Shown in pieces: positions 7,982-16,681 of a stretch of 64,000 nucleotides of DNA. Each line of letters starts with the position of its first letter. Position 1 is the stretch's first letter. The position numbers were made by a program, and so were the translations under genes. Source of the DNA: Piscinibacter gummiphilus (GTDB taxonomy: Bacteria; Pseudomonadota; Gammaproteobacteria; Burkholderiales; Burkholderiaceae_C); NCBI RefSeq assembly GCF_002116905.1, contig NZ_CP015118.1, positions 1,736,001-1,800,000 of the forward strand, read 5' to 3'. The notes under the pieces are model-generated. The model had not been told where the DNA came from, did not search any database, and saw only the letters and a program-made list of their open reading frames with translations.

Positions 7982-9169
7982 TCACGGCACCCACAGCATG
8001 CCCCCGCAGGGGGTGAGCCAGACCGCCTTGCCCGTGGTGTCGTCCTTGACCCTGATCTCGTGGTCGGGATGATGTTCCGGCCACTTCAGGGCCACCTTCT
8101 CGGCGTCGGCCGGCAACACGAACAGGCGGTTCACGTCGCAGCCGGTCGCCCCGATGACCCCGGCCGGCACGCCGGGCACGCCTTCGGGCAGCGGCGCGGT
8201 GATGACGCCGGACATGTAGAGTCCGCCGATCACGAACTTCCCGTCCGGCGACCAGCTGGCGTTGCCGTAGCTGTACGTGGCGGCGCTCTGGGCGTCCGGC
8301 GGCGCGGTGAGCTGCTTCAGGCCCGTGCCGTCGACGTTCATCGTCATGAGCTGGAAGTCGTGCCCGTAGCCGCGCACCACCCGCCAGTCGAACACCACCC
8401 GCGTGCCGGCCGGGTCGATCCGGAAGTGGGTGAACTCCGAGATGATGTCGACGTTGTCCTGGTACGTGCTGTTGTCGGGCAGGCCGGCGACGGTGGCGCG
8501 GAGCGTGCTCGTCGCCGAGGTGGGCGACGACTCGTAGAGGTCGCGGCCCACGAGGTAGATGTAGCGACCGTCGGGCAGCCACGCGGCCGGGCTGCCGAGC
8601 ATCATGCGGCCGTCCAGGCGCGACCCCTGCTTGACCTTCTGGCGGGTGGCCATGTCGAAGATGGCCAGCCGGCGTTCCTCGAGCTGCCCGTCCACCGGTC
8701 CCTGGAACGTGAGGAGGAAGCGGCCGTCGAAGGACAGCTTGAGTTCGTTGGTTTCGCCGTCCAGCACGAGGGGCTCGCCCACCACGGTCCAGTCGCTGAT
8801 GCGGACGCGTTCGACCTGCCGTTTCCCTTTGGCGATCTCCCGCGACCGCAGCAGGATCGTGGGGTCCGGCGTGGCGTTCCAGCCCACCTTGCCGTCCGCG
8901 AGGGCGGGCGGGCGGCTTCGCACGCCCGTGGCGAGGTCGAAGGCCTCGAGGCCGTCCGTCGGCATCCCGACGAACAGCCGGCCGGGAAGCGTACCGTCGC
9001 GGTAGGTGGCGAAGGGGGCCGTGGACGGCGCGGGCGAGGTGGGCGAGGTGGTGGTCGTGGGTGTGGTGCCGGCGTCGACCTCGTCACCGCCGCCCCCGCC
9101 ACCGCAGCCGGCGGTGAGGAGCAGGACGAGGGTGGCGAGCGCGGCGGCCCGGATCGAGGCGTGGGACAT
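7982..9169 (-). CDS. Lipoprotein with TolB-like beta-propeller repeats
   Basis: 395 residues. Signal peptide with lipobox LTAGC gives lipidated C22, followed by a Gly run and a Thr/Ser/Pro linker (residues 23-52). The rest consists of propeller-like strands with WxPDGxxI and SPDGKF motifs (AAWLPDGRYIYLVG, ASWSPDGKFVIGG), as in WD40/TolB-like (PD40) repeats. Two C-terminal cysteines (GCDVNR, TPCGG) may form a disulfide. Likely an envelope-anchored binding or structural protein; no ligand can be given. It lies 99 bases downstream of the SulP gene on the same strand. Confidence 0.8.
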   Translation of the reverse strand: MSHASIRAAALATLVLLLTAGCGGGGGGDEVDAGTTPTTTTSPTSPAPSTAPFATYRDGTLPGRLFVGMPTDGLEAFDLATGVRSRPPALADGKVGWNATPDPTILLRSREIAKGKRQVERVRISDWTVVGEPLVLDGETNELKLSFDGRFLLTFQGPVDGQLEERRLAIFDMATRQKVKQGSRLDGRMMLGSPAAWLPDGRYIYLVGRDLYESSPTSATSTLRATVAGLPDNSTYQDNVDIISEFTHFRIDPAGTRVVFDWRVVRGYGHDFQLMTMNVDGTGLKQLTAPPDAQSAATYSYGNASWSPDGKFVIGGLYMSGVITAPLPEGVPGVPAGVIGATGCDVNRLFVLPADAEKVALKWPEHHPDHEIRVKDDTTGKAVWLTPCGGMLWVP

Positions 9170-9268
9170 GGCAGGGAAGGGAAGAGCGGCCGAACCGCGG
9201 GCAGCGCGGATTCTTCCGGCCCGCGGTGACCGCCACCACCCCAGCGCGGGGGTGACCCCTAACTCGAA

Positions 9269-10954
9269 CTAGGGGGGGGCGACGGCGGCGAGCGCCGAGG
9301 ACAGGTCCGGGTGGACATGGTGCTCTCCGAGCAGGGCCGCGAAACCGCTGCGCCGCACCAGGTCCAGCGGCTGTTCGTTCAGGTCGCACAGCAGGAGGGG
9401 GATGCCCTGCCGGGCCAGGGCCCGGTGCAACTGCTGGAGCGCATCGAGCCCCGAGGTGTCCATCGAGACCAGCCGGTGCATCTCCAGCACCACCGCGCGG
9501 GTGCCGGCCGGCACGGTCTCGCCGACGCCTTCCACCTTGGCCACCGCGCCGAAGAAAAGTGCGCCGTACAGGCGGAACACCACGACACCCGGCGTGGACT
9601 CGAACATGCGCTCCACCCGGAACAGCTGGCTCATGCGCCAGATGAAGAACACGCAGGCGAGCACGAGGCCCACCTGCACGGCCACGGTCAGGTCGAAGAT
9701 CACCGTCAGCAGGAAGGTGCCGACCATGATCGTGCGGTACTGGAGGTTGAACTGGCGCAGGCGGGCGAACTCGTGCCATTCGCCCATGTTCCAGGCGACG
9801 AACAGCAGGATGCCGGCCAGCACCGCGAGCGGGATGTGTTCGGCGAGCGGCGCGGCGACGAGCATCACGGCCAGCAGCGTCAGCGCATGCACGATGCCGG
9901 CGACCGGGCTCGTGGCGCCGGCGCGCAGGTTCGTCACGGTGCGGGCGATGGTGCCGGTGGCGGGAATGCCGCCGAAGAGCGGTGCCACCATGTTCGCCAC
10001 ACCCTGGGCCATCAGCTCCTGGTTGGGGTCGTGGCGCGGCTGGGTGCCGAGGTTGTCGGCGATGCGGGCGCACAGCAGCGACTCGACGGCGCCGAGCAGC
10101 GCGATGGTGAGCGTGGGCACGAACAGCTGCTGGGCGCTTTCCCAGCTGAAGGGCGGCAGCGCGAGGGTGGGCAGGCCCTGCGGGATGCCGCCGAAGCGTG
10201 AGCCGATGGTCTCCACCGGCAGGTGCAGCCACATCGCCCCCAACGTGAGCAGCACCAGCGCCACCACGGGCCCGGGCACCCGTGCCGCGGTGCGCAGCGT
10301 GCGGCCTTCGAGCAGGGCCGGCGGCAGCCGGGAGGCGGCGCCGAACAGCCGGGGCCAGATGAACAGGATGGCCACGCAGGCGGCACCGAGGCCCAGCGCG
10401 TACGGGTTGAAGCCGTCGAGGTGGCCGGCGATGGCGCCCAGCTGCGAGAAGAAGTCGGCCGGCATCTTCTCGATCGTCAGGCCCAGCAGGTCCTTGACCT
10501 GCGACAGCGCGATCAGCACCGCGATGCCGTTGGTGAAGCCGATGATGATGCCCACCGGCATGTAGCGCACGAGCGCCCCGAGCCGGAACGCCCCCATCGC
10601 GAGCAGCAGCAGGCCCGCGAGCGCGGTGGAGATGAGCAGGTTCGTGAGCCCGTAGCGCTGCACGATGCCGTAGACGATCACGATGAACGCCCCGGCCGGC
10701 CCCCCGATCTGCACCGACGAACCGCCGAGCGCGGAGATCAGGAACCCGGCCACCACGGCCGTGATCAGCCCCTGTTCGGGCTTGACCCCCGAGGCGATGG
10801 CGAAGGCCATCGCGAGGGGCAGGGCCACCACCCCGACCGTCAGGCCCGCGATGCTGTCGCTCGCGAAGCGCTGGCGGTCGTAGTCCTTCAGCGAGTCCAG
10901 CAGCCTCGGCCGGAACCGGGCGAGCGTGACGCCGAGGAACCGGGGGGCCGACAT
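9269..10954 (-). CDS. SulP family anion transporter with STAS domain
   Basis: 561 residues: ten or more membrane helices (about 30-420) with the SulP signature region PLAMAFAIASGVKPEQGLITAVVAG, then a cytosolic STAS domain (about 450-555) with VSMDTSGLDALQQL around the conserved Asp-Ser/Thr-Ser-Gly position. SulP proteins move sulfate, bicarbonate or dicarboxylates with Na+ or H+; the substrate cannot be read from sequence. The gene begins 9 bases after the metG stop, so it is probably on the metG transcript. A cysC gene lies 24 kb away in the window, with no direct link. Confidence 0.92.
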   Translation of the reverse strand: MSAPRFLGVTLARFRPRLLDSLKDYDRQRFASDSIAGLTVGVVALPLAMAFAIASGVKPEQGLITAVVAGFLISALGGSSVQIGGPAGAFIVIVYGIVQRYGLTNLLISTALAGLLLLAMGAFRLGALVRYMPVGIIIGFTNGIAVLIALSQVKDLLGLTIEKMPADFFSQLGAIAGHLDGFNPYALGLGAACVAILFIWPRLFGAASRLPPALLEGRTLRTAARVPGPVVALVLLTLGAMWLHLPVETIGSRFGGIPQGLPTLALPPFSWESAQQLFVPTLTIALLGAVESLLCARIADNLGTQPRHDPNQELMAQGVANMVAPLFGGIPATGTIARTVTNLRAGATSPVAGIVHALTLLAVMLVAAPLAEHIPLAVLAGILLFVAWNMGEWHEFARLRQFNLQYRTIMVGTFLLTVIFDLTVAVQVGLVLACVFFIWRMSQLFRVERMFESTPGVVVFRLYGALFFGAVAKVEGVGETVPAGTRAVVLEMHRLVSMDTSGLDALQQLHRALARQGIPLLLCDLNEQPLDLVRRSGFAALLGEHHVHPDLSSALAAVAPP

Positions 10955-10963
10955 GTCAGGTGA

Positions 10964-13009
10964 TCAGCGCACCCGCATGCCGGGCGTGGCGCCGGCGCCT
11001 GGCTCCAGCACGAAGATGCCGGGGTTCGCCTTTTCGTCGGCGTGCGACGCGGCGAGCACCATGCCTTCGCTGAGGCCGAACTTCATCTTGCGCGGCGCGA
11101 GGTTCGCGACCAGCACGGTCAGCTTGCCGATCAGGTCTTCCGGCTGGTAGGCCGACTTGATGCCGCTGAACACGTTGCGCGTGCGGCCCTCGCCCACGTC
11201 GAGCGTGAGGCGCAGCAGCTTGTCGGAACCCTCGACGTGTTCGCAGTTGACGATCTTCGCGATGCGCAGGTCGACCTTCGCGAAGTCGTCGATCTTGATC
11301 TCGTCGGCCAGCGCCTCGCCGCCCGGCGGGGGCAACTCGACCACCGGGGGCTCGAACAGCGCGTCGAGCAGCTTCGGGTCGACCCGCTGCATCACGTGCT
11401 TGTACTCGCCGATGGTGTGGGCGCCGAGCGCGCGGCCGGCATCCTCGAAGGTCAGCGGGGCGATCTTGAGGAACGACTCGACCTGCTCGGCCAGGCCCGG
11501 CAGCACCGGCTTCAGGTACAGCGTGAGCAGGCGGAAGGCCTCGATGCAGACGGTGCAGACGTCGTGCAGCACGGCGTCCTGGCCCTGCTGCTTCGCGAGT
11601 TCCCACGGCTTGTTCTGGTCGACGTACTCGTTGACCTTGTCGGCCAGCAGCATCACCTCGCGCAGCGCCTTGCCGAACTCGCGTTCCTCGTACAGGCGCT
11701 CGATCTCGGGGCGGTGCGCGCGCAGCGAGTCGAGCAGCACGCGGCCCTCGACGCCCACGTCGGCCGACAGCGTGCCGCCGAAGCGCTTCGTCAGGAAGCC
11801 GGCGGCGCGGCTGGCGATGTTGATGAACTTGCCGACCAGGTCGCTGTTGACGCGGGCGACGAAGTCGTCCGGGTTGAAGTCGATGTCCTCGTTGCGGGCG
11901 TTGAGCTTGGCGGCGATGTAGTAGCGCAGCCATTCGGGGTTCATGCCGAGCTCGAGGTACTTCAGCGGCGAGATGCCGGTGCCGCGGCTCTTGCTCATCT
12001 TCTCGCCGCTCACGGTGATGAAACCGTGCACGTTCACGCGGTCGGGCGTCTTGCGGCCGCTGAAGTGCAGCATGGCCGGCCAGAACAGCGTGTGGAAGTA
12101 CGTGATGTCCTTGCCGATGAAGTGCACCTGCTCGACGGCAGGGTCCTTCATGAACGCGTCGAAGTCGCGGCCGATCTTGCCGAAGTGGTTCTTCAGCGAG
12201 GCGAGGTAGCCCACCGGGGCGTCCAGCCACACGTAGAAGTACTTGTCCTCGGTGTCGGGGATGCGGATGCCGAAGTACGGGGCGTCGCGGCTGATGTCCC
12301 AGTCGGAGAGGCCCGCCTTGCCGGTTTCCTCGTCGATCTCGAACCACTCGCGGATCTTGTTCAGCACCTCGGGCTGCAGGCGGCCCGGTGCGTGCGTCCA
12401 CTCCTTCAGGAAGTCGATGCAGCGGTCGTTCGACAGCGCGAAGAAGTAGTGCTTGCTCTGGCGCAGTTCGGGCACGGCGCCGCTCAGCGCCGAGAACGGG
12501 TTCTTCAGGTCGGTGGGCTGGTAGACCGAACCGCAGACCTCGCAGTTGTCGCCGTACTGGTCCTTCGCGCCGCACTTGGGGCATTCGCCCTTGATGTAGC
12601 GGTCGGGCAGGAACATGCCCTTGACCGGGTCGAAGAACTGCTCGATGGTGCGTTCGGTGATCAGGCCGGCGTCGCGCAGCGCGCGGTAGATGTCCTGCGC
12701 CAGCTCGTGGTTCTCGGGGCCGTCGGTCGAGTGCCAGTTGTCGAACGAGATGCGGAAGCCGTCCAGGTATTGCTTGCGGCCCGCGGCGATCTCGGCCACG
12801 AAGGCCTGGGGCGTCTTGCCGGCCTTTTCGGCGGCGATCATGATCGGCGCGCCGTGCGCGTCGTCGGCACCCACGAAGTGCACCTCGTGCCCCTGCATCC
12901 GCAGGAACCGCACCCAGATGTCGGCCTGGATGTACTCCATCATGTGGCCCACGTGGAACGGGGCGTTGGCGTAGGGCAGGGCGGTGGTGACGAAGAGCTT
13001 GCGGGTCAT
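10964..13009 (-). CDS. metG: Methionyl-tRNA synthetase
   Basis: 681 residues, the long form of the enzyme. The HIGH-type motif is FHVGH (residues 18-22), the zinc knuckle has C143, C146, C156 and C159, and the KMSKS loop is EKMSKSRGTG. The C-terminal about 105 residues (from DEIKIDDFAKVDLRIAKI) form the appended tRNA-binding OB domain, which also dimerises. Charges tRNA-Met for initiation and elongation. ATG 13009 gives MTRKLFVTTALPYAN, the usual N-terminus. It is divergent from apbC, an arrangement common in proteobacteria, and heads a transcript that probably includes the SulP gene. Confidence 0.98.
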   Translation of the reverse strand: MTRKLFVTTALPYANAPFHVGHMMEYIQADIWVRFLRMQGHEVHFVGADDAHGAPIMIAAEKAGKTPQAFVAEIAAGRKQYLDGFRISFDNWHSTDGPENHELAQDIYRALRDAGLITERTIEQFFDPVKGMFLPDRYIKGECPKCGAKDQYGDNCEVCGSVYQPTDLKNPFSALSGAVPELRQSKHYFFALSNDRCIDFLKEWTHAPGRLQPEVLNKIREWFEIDEETGKAGLSDWDISRDAPYFGIRIPDTEDKYFYVWLDAPVGYLASLKNHFGKIGRDFDAFMKDPAVEQVHFIGKDITYFHTLFWPAMLHFSGRKTPDRVNVHGFITVSGEKMSKSRGTGISPLKYLELGMNPEWLRYYIAAKLNARNEDIDFNPDDFVARVNSDLVGKFINIASRAAGFLTKRFGGTLSADVGVEGRVLLDSLRAHRPEIERLYEEREFGKALREVMLLADKVNEYVDQNKPWELAKQQGQDAVLHDVCTVCIEAFRLLTLYLKPVLPGLAEQVESFLKIAPLTFEDAGRALGAHTIGEYKHVMQRVDPKLLDALFEPPVVELPPPGGEALADEIKIDDFAKVDLRIAKIVNCEHVEGSDKLLRLTLDVGEGRTRNVFSGIKSAYQPEDLIGKLTVLVANLAPRKMKFGLSEGMVLAASHADEKANPGIFVLEPGAGATPGMRVR

Positions 13010-13110
13010 GGGTGTTCTCAGGGCACGAAGGGCGATTCTAGTGTGGGCGTCATGTACCCGACCAAGGCGCTAGACTGCCCCTCTTACCCATCCGTGGCAC
13101 CGTTTTTCCC

Positions 13111-14202
13111 ATGTCCCTGAGCGAGCAGACCCTCACCGCGGCCCTCCAGGCCGTCGTCGACCCCCACACCGGCCGCGACTTCGTCACCGCGAAACAGGTG
13201 AAGAACCTGCGCATCAGCGGGGCGGACGTGTCGTTCCAGGTCGAGCTGGGCTACCCGGCGAAAAGCCTCGTGCCGTCGCTGACCGCGGCGCTGGAGGCAG
13301 CGGCGCGCACGGTGCCGGGCGTGGGCCAGGTGTCCGTCGAAGTGGTCTCGCGCATCGTGCCGCACGCGGTGCAGCGCGGCGTGCAGCTGCTGCCCAACGT
13401 GAAGAACATCGTCGCGGTGGCCTCCGGCAAGGGGGGCGTGGGCAAGAGCACCACGGCCGTGAACCTCGCGCTGGCGCTGGCCGCCGAGGGTGCCTCGGTG
13501 GGCCTGCTCGACGCCGACATCTACGGCCCGAGCCTGCCCACGATGATGGGCCTGTCCGGGCGCCCGGAGACCGCCGACGGCAAGACGATGGAGCCGCTGC
13601 GCAACCACGGCGTGCAGGTGATCTCGATCGGCTTCCTCGTCGAACCCGACAACGCGATGATCTGGCGCGGCCCCATGGCCACCCAGGCGCTCGACCAACT
13701 GCTGCGCCAGACGAACTGGCAGGACCTCGACTACCTGCTGATCGACATGCCGCCGGGCACCGGCGACATCCAGCTGACCCTGTCGCAGCGGGTGCCGCTC
13801 ACGGGCGCGGTGATCGTCACGACCCCGCAGGACATCGCCCTGATCGACGCCAAGCGCGGCGTGAAGATGTTCGAGAAGGTGGGCGTGCCGCTGCTGGGTG
13901 TGGTCGAGAACATGGCGATGCACGTGTGCTCGAACTGCGGGCATGTGGAACACATCTTCGGCCAGGACGGCGGGCGCCGCATGGCGGCCGAGTACGGCAT
14001 GGACCACCTGGGTTCGCTGCCGCTGGACCTGGGCATCCGCGAGCAGGCCGACTCGGGCAAGCCCACCGTGGTGGCCGCGCCGGACGGCGAGATTGCCGGG
14101 ATCTACAAGCACATCGCGCGCGAGGTGGCGGTGAAGATCGCGCAACGCACCAAGGACTTCTCGTCGAAGTTTCCGACGATCACGGTGTCGAAGGACACTT
14201 GA
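13111..14202 (+). CDS. apbC: Iron-sulfur cluster carrier protein ApbC (Mrp/NBP35 family)
   Basis: 363 residues. An N-terminal MIP18-like domain (about 5-80) precedes a P-loop ATPase with the deviant Walker A GKGGVGKST (106-113), DADIYGPSLP and the Walker B-like LLIDMPPGTGD. The CxxC of HVCSNCG (C273, C276) binds a bridging [4Fe-4S] cluster in the family. Delivers Fe-S clusters to apoproteins in the cytosol. Divergent from metG with 101 bases between start codons. A palindromic intergenic element follows its stop codon. Confidence 0.95.
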   Translation: MSLSEQTLTAALQAVVDPHTGRDFVTAKQVKNLRISGADVSFQVELGYPAKSLVPSLTAALEAAARTVPGVGQVSVEVVSRIVPHAVQRGVQLLPNVKNIVAVASGKGGVGKSTTAVNLALALAAEGASVGLLDADIYGPSLPTMMGLSGRPETADGKTMEPLRNHGVQVISIGFLVEPDNAMIWRGPMATQALDQLLRQTNWQDLDYLLIDMPPGTGDIQLTLSQRVPLTGAVIVTTPQDIALIDAKRGVKMFEKVGVPLLGVVENMAMHVCSNCGHVEHIFGQDGGRRMAAEYGMDHLGSLPLDLGIREQADSGKPTVVAAPDGEIAGIYKHIAREVAVKIAQRTKDFSSKFPTITVSKDT

Positions 14203-14209
14203 AGCGTGC

Positions 14210-14295
14210 GCGGTCATCCCGGCGAAAGCCGGGATCCACCGCGGTCGAAGCGAGCTCCGGCCACGGTGGGCCCCGACGTCCGTCGGGGTGACCGC
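14210..14295. repeat. Intergenic compound palindrome, GTCATCCCGGC family
   Basis: Outer arms GCGGTCA (14210-14216) and TGACCGC (14289-14295) enclose two hairpins: an 8-bp stem with GAAA loop at 14216-14235 (ATCCCGGC / GCCGGGAT) and an 8-bp stem at 14271-14288 (CCCCGACG / CGTCGGGG). It fills the space between the convergent apbC and M28 peptidase genes. Its core GTCATCCCGGC is shared with the longer inverted repeat at 18069-18134. Such elements in convergent gaps often act as bidirectional terminators or are REP-like dispersed repeats. Confidence 0.75.
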
Positions 14296-14301
14296 AGTGC
14301 T

Positions 14302-15834
14302 TTACTTCAGCTTCGGCAGGTGCTTCGGCCGCATGTCCGCCGGCGGCGTGTACGCCTTCGCCCGCACCGAGTTCGTCTGCACCCGGCTCAAGGTCGGCCC
14401 GATGCCGTCGAGGTTGAACGCGTAGTGCAGCGTGGCCGCGGCCACCGCATCCGAGTTCAGGTCGAGCGCGGCGGTGTCGAGGTTGGTCAGGTCGTCGCAG
14501 GCCGCGTGGTAGCACTTGTCGTACGCGACGTCGGCCGTGCCGCCCCACAGCGCCACCTCCTCGGCGGTCTTCAGGTCCTCGGCGCCGGTGAAGAGGCCGC
14601 CCGCGGGGATGCCGTTCTCGATGAAGGGGCCGTAGTCGGACCGTCCGTCGAAGTCGGTGCCCTTGAACTTCTTGTTGCGGGCCGTGTAGAACGCCTCGAA
14701 ATGCTTCTCGATGAGGTCGGAGCCGGCCGGTCCGGGGCCTTCACCGGCGGCGTCGGAGTCGTCGCCGTCGTAGATGAAGTAGCCGGCGTTCGGCGAACCG
14801 ATCATGTCGAAGTTGAGGTACAGCGAGACCTTCGCGAGCTCGGCGTCGGTCAGCGAGGCCACGTAGTCGGTGGACCCGAGCAGCCCGGACTCCTCGCCGC
14901 CCCACAGGGCGAAGCGCAGCTTGTTCTTCGGCGTCACCTTCGCGAGTTGGGTCGCGGTCTCGAGGATGGCCGCCGAGCCGGTGCCGTTGTCGTTGATGCC
15001 GGGGCCTTCGTGCACCGAGTCGAGGTGGGCCCCGACCATCACGACGTGGTCGGCGTCGCCGCCCTTGCTTTCGGCGATCACGTTGTAGGTGGTCTTCGTG
15101 ATGCGCGTGGTGGCGGCCTTGAGGCGCAGCGACAGGCCGGCGGTGGCCGCGAGTTGCTGGCCGAGCGCCTGCGTCACCGAGATCACGGGCACGTCGGCCG
15201 TGAACTCCGGCCCGAGCGTGCCGTTCAGGTCGCCGTCGGTGTTGTTGTAGATCACGACCCCCGTGGCGCCCGCCGTGATGGCGTTGGTGGCCTTGATGGC
15301 GAACGTGCAGTCGCCGCGGCTGATCAGCGCGACGTTCCCGGCCGTGAAACCGGCGAAGTCGGCCGCGTCGCAACCGCGGTTCGCCACCACGGTGACCGGC
15401 GTGCCGGGCAGGTCGCCCGAGCCCGAATACGACATCACGAAGTGGGGCAGGTCGGCCGCCGGGGCCGGCGCGGTCTGCTGCAGCGCGCTGCCGCCGAGGT
15501 CGGTGAACGCGACGAAGTCGAAGGTCTTGCGGCTCACGGTATAGCCGGCGGCACCGAACACCTTCTCGGCATATTCGACCGATGCGAGGAACCCGGGCTC
15601 TCCGGACGCGCGGTTGCCGCCGTTGGCCTTCGCGATCTTGTCGAGTTCGGTGAGGTGCGCCTGCACGCCCTGTAGCGTGACGCAGGCGAGCAGCTTCTCC
15701 TCGGTGTCGTTGACCTGGGTGGCGCAGGTGGCCGCCGGCGGGGTGATGTCGTCGTCGTCACCTCCGCATCCGGCCACGACGATGGCGGCCGTGGCCACGA
15801 GGCCCGCGGCCCGGAGGGCGTGCAGTTTCTTCAT
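14302..15834 (-). CDS. Lipoprotein M28 family metallopeptidase with PA domain
   Basis: 510 residues from ATG 15834, chosen for a ribosome site (AGGGAGAT) and a lipoprotein signal peptide with lipobox VVAGC (C23). A PA (protease-associated) insert spans roughly residues 130-240. The M28 di-zinc site is complete: H270 (GAHLDS), D282 (NDNGTGS), catalytic E314/E315 (WGGEESG), D343 (NFDMIGS) and H443 (CYHAACDD). This predicts a surface or periplasmic aminopeptidase of the Streptomyces/Vibrio leucyl type releasing N-terminal residues. An in-frame upstream ATG at 15927 would hide the signal peptide and is rejected. Monocistronic, convergent with apbC. Confidence 0.92.
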   Translation of the reverse strand: MKKLHALRAAGLVATAAIVVAGCGGDDDDITPPAATCATQVNDTEEKLLACVTLQGVQAHLTELDKIAKANGGNRASGEPGFLASVEYAEKVFGAAGYTVSRKTFDFVAFTDLGGSALQQTAPAPAADLPHFVMSYSGSGDLPGTPVTVVANRGCDAADFAGFTAGNVALISRGDCTFAIKATNAITAGATGVVIYNNTDGDLNGTLGPEFTADVPVISVTQALGQQLAATAGLSLRLKAATTRITKTTYNVIAESKGGDADHVVMVGAHLDSVHEGPGINDNGTGSAAILETATQLAKVTPKNKLRFALWGGEESGLLGSTDYVASLTDAELAKVSLYLNFDMIGSPNAGYFIYDGDDSDAAGEGPGPAGSDLIEKHFEAFYTARNKKFKGTDFDGRSDYGPFIENGIPAGGLFTGAEDLKTAEEVALWGGTADVAYDKCYHAACDDLTNLDTAALDLNSDAVAAATLHYAFNLDGIGPTLSRVQTNSVRAKAYTPPADMRPKHLPKLK

Positions 15835-16025
15835 GAAGTCGATCTCCCTGAGAGTCATCCGCTGTGGGACCGACCGGCTCCGCTGCCGTCCGGCGTCGAG
15901 GGGCGCCGGTGGAATGGGCAGAGACACGGGACCGGACGGCGTGCTTGCCCGGCCGCGGGTTCAGGGGAACATCGAACGTGGCGGCCGAACGCCGCCAGAG
16001 TGGCAATCGGCGTGCCTTGTCCCGA

Positions 16026-16562
16026 TCAGATGTGAGCGAGGTCGCGCAGGTGCGTCGGGCCGGCCCGACGCTCGATCTCGGCCAGCAGCGCCTTGTTCCA
16101 GCCCATCGAGAACAGCGCCTCGGCCGTGACGAACATCGGGCCCACCAGCAGCCCGACCAGGTCGTCGACGAACGCGGGCTTGCGGCCCTCGTAGTAGTGG
16201 CCCACGAACTGGACCACCCAGCCGATGAAGAAGGTGCCGATGCCCCAGGCGAGCCACGCGGCGGTGCTGCCTTCGGAGACCCCGTGGGCCAGGGCGATCA
16301 GCACGCCGACGGCGACGGTCACCGCGATGCTCAGCAGGAACTGCCCTCGTCGCGTGAGGTACCAGAGCGCGGACAGCGCGAACGCGACCCAGGCCGCGCT
16401 CAGCGTGACCCCGGCGAGGCCGAAGCGGGCCCGGGCGAGCATCACGCCGATGCCGAAGACGATCAGGGGGACGCCGACGAAGTGGGTGGCGATGTTGCGC
16501 TGATCCCGGTGGTACACCGCGTACTGGGACAGCAGCTCGATGGAGGTGCGGGCTTGGCTCAT
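16026..16562 (-). CDS. Mpo1-like (DUF962) membrane protein
   Basis: 178 residues from ATG 16562, with a GGAG ribosome site 9-12 bases upstream. Four to five hydrophobic segments. The family histidine pattern is present: YAVYHRDQRNIATHFVGVPLIVFG near the N-terminus and FVGHYYEGRKPA near residue 125. Yeast Mpo1, the founding member, is an Fe(II)-dependent dioxygenase in 2-hydroxy fatty-acid alpha-oxidation, and the histidines are the metal ligands there. Whether the bacterial protein does the same is not known. It faces the C13 peptidase gene across 119 bases. Confidence 0.85.
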   Translation of the reverse strand: MSQARTSIELLSQYAVYHRDQRNIATHFVGVPLIVFGIGVMLARARFGLAGVTLSAAWVAFALSALWYLTRRGQFLLSIAVTVAVGVLIALAHGVSEGSTAAWLAWGIGTFFIGWVVQFVGHYYEGRKPAFVDDLVGLLVGPMFVTAEALFSMGWNKALLAEIERRAGPTHLRDLAHI

Positions 16563-16681
16563 GCAAGTTCTCCAGGCGCGGTCGAGGGCCGCGGTCATGG
16601 TCCCATTCTGCGCCCGGGGTGCCGGGGAAGGGCCCCGTGATTTCCTGAGGCGGTAGGATGGTTTCGGGAGGACGGGCCGCG

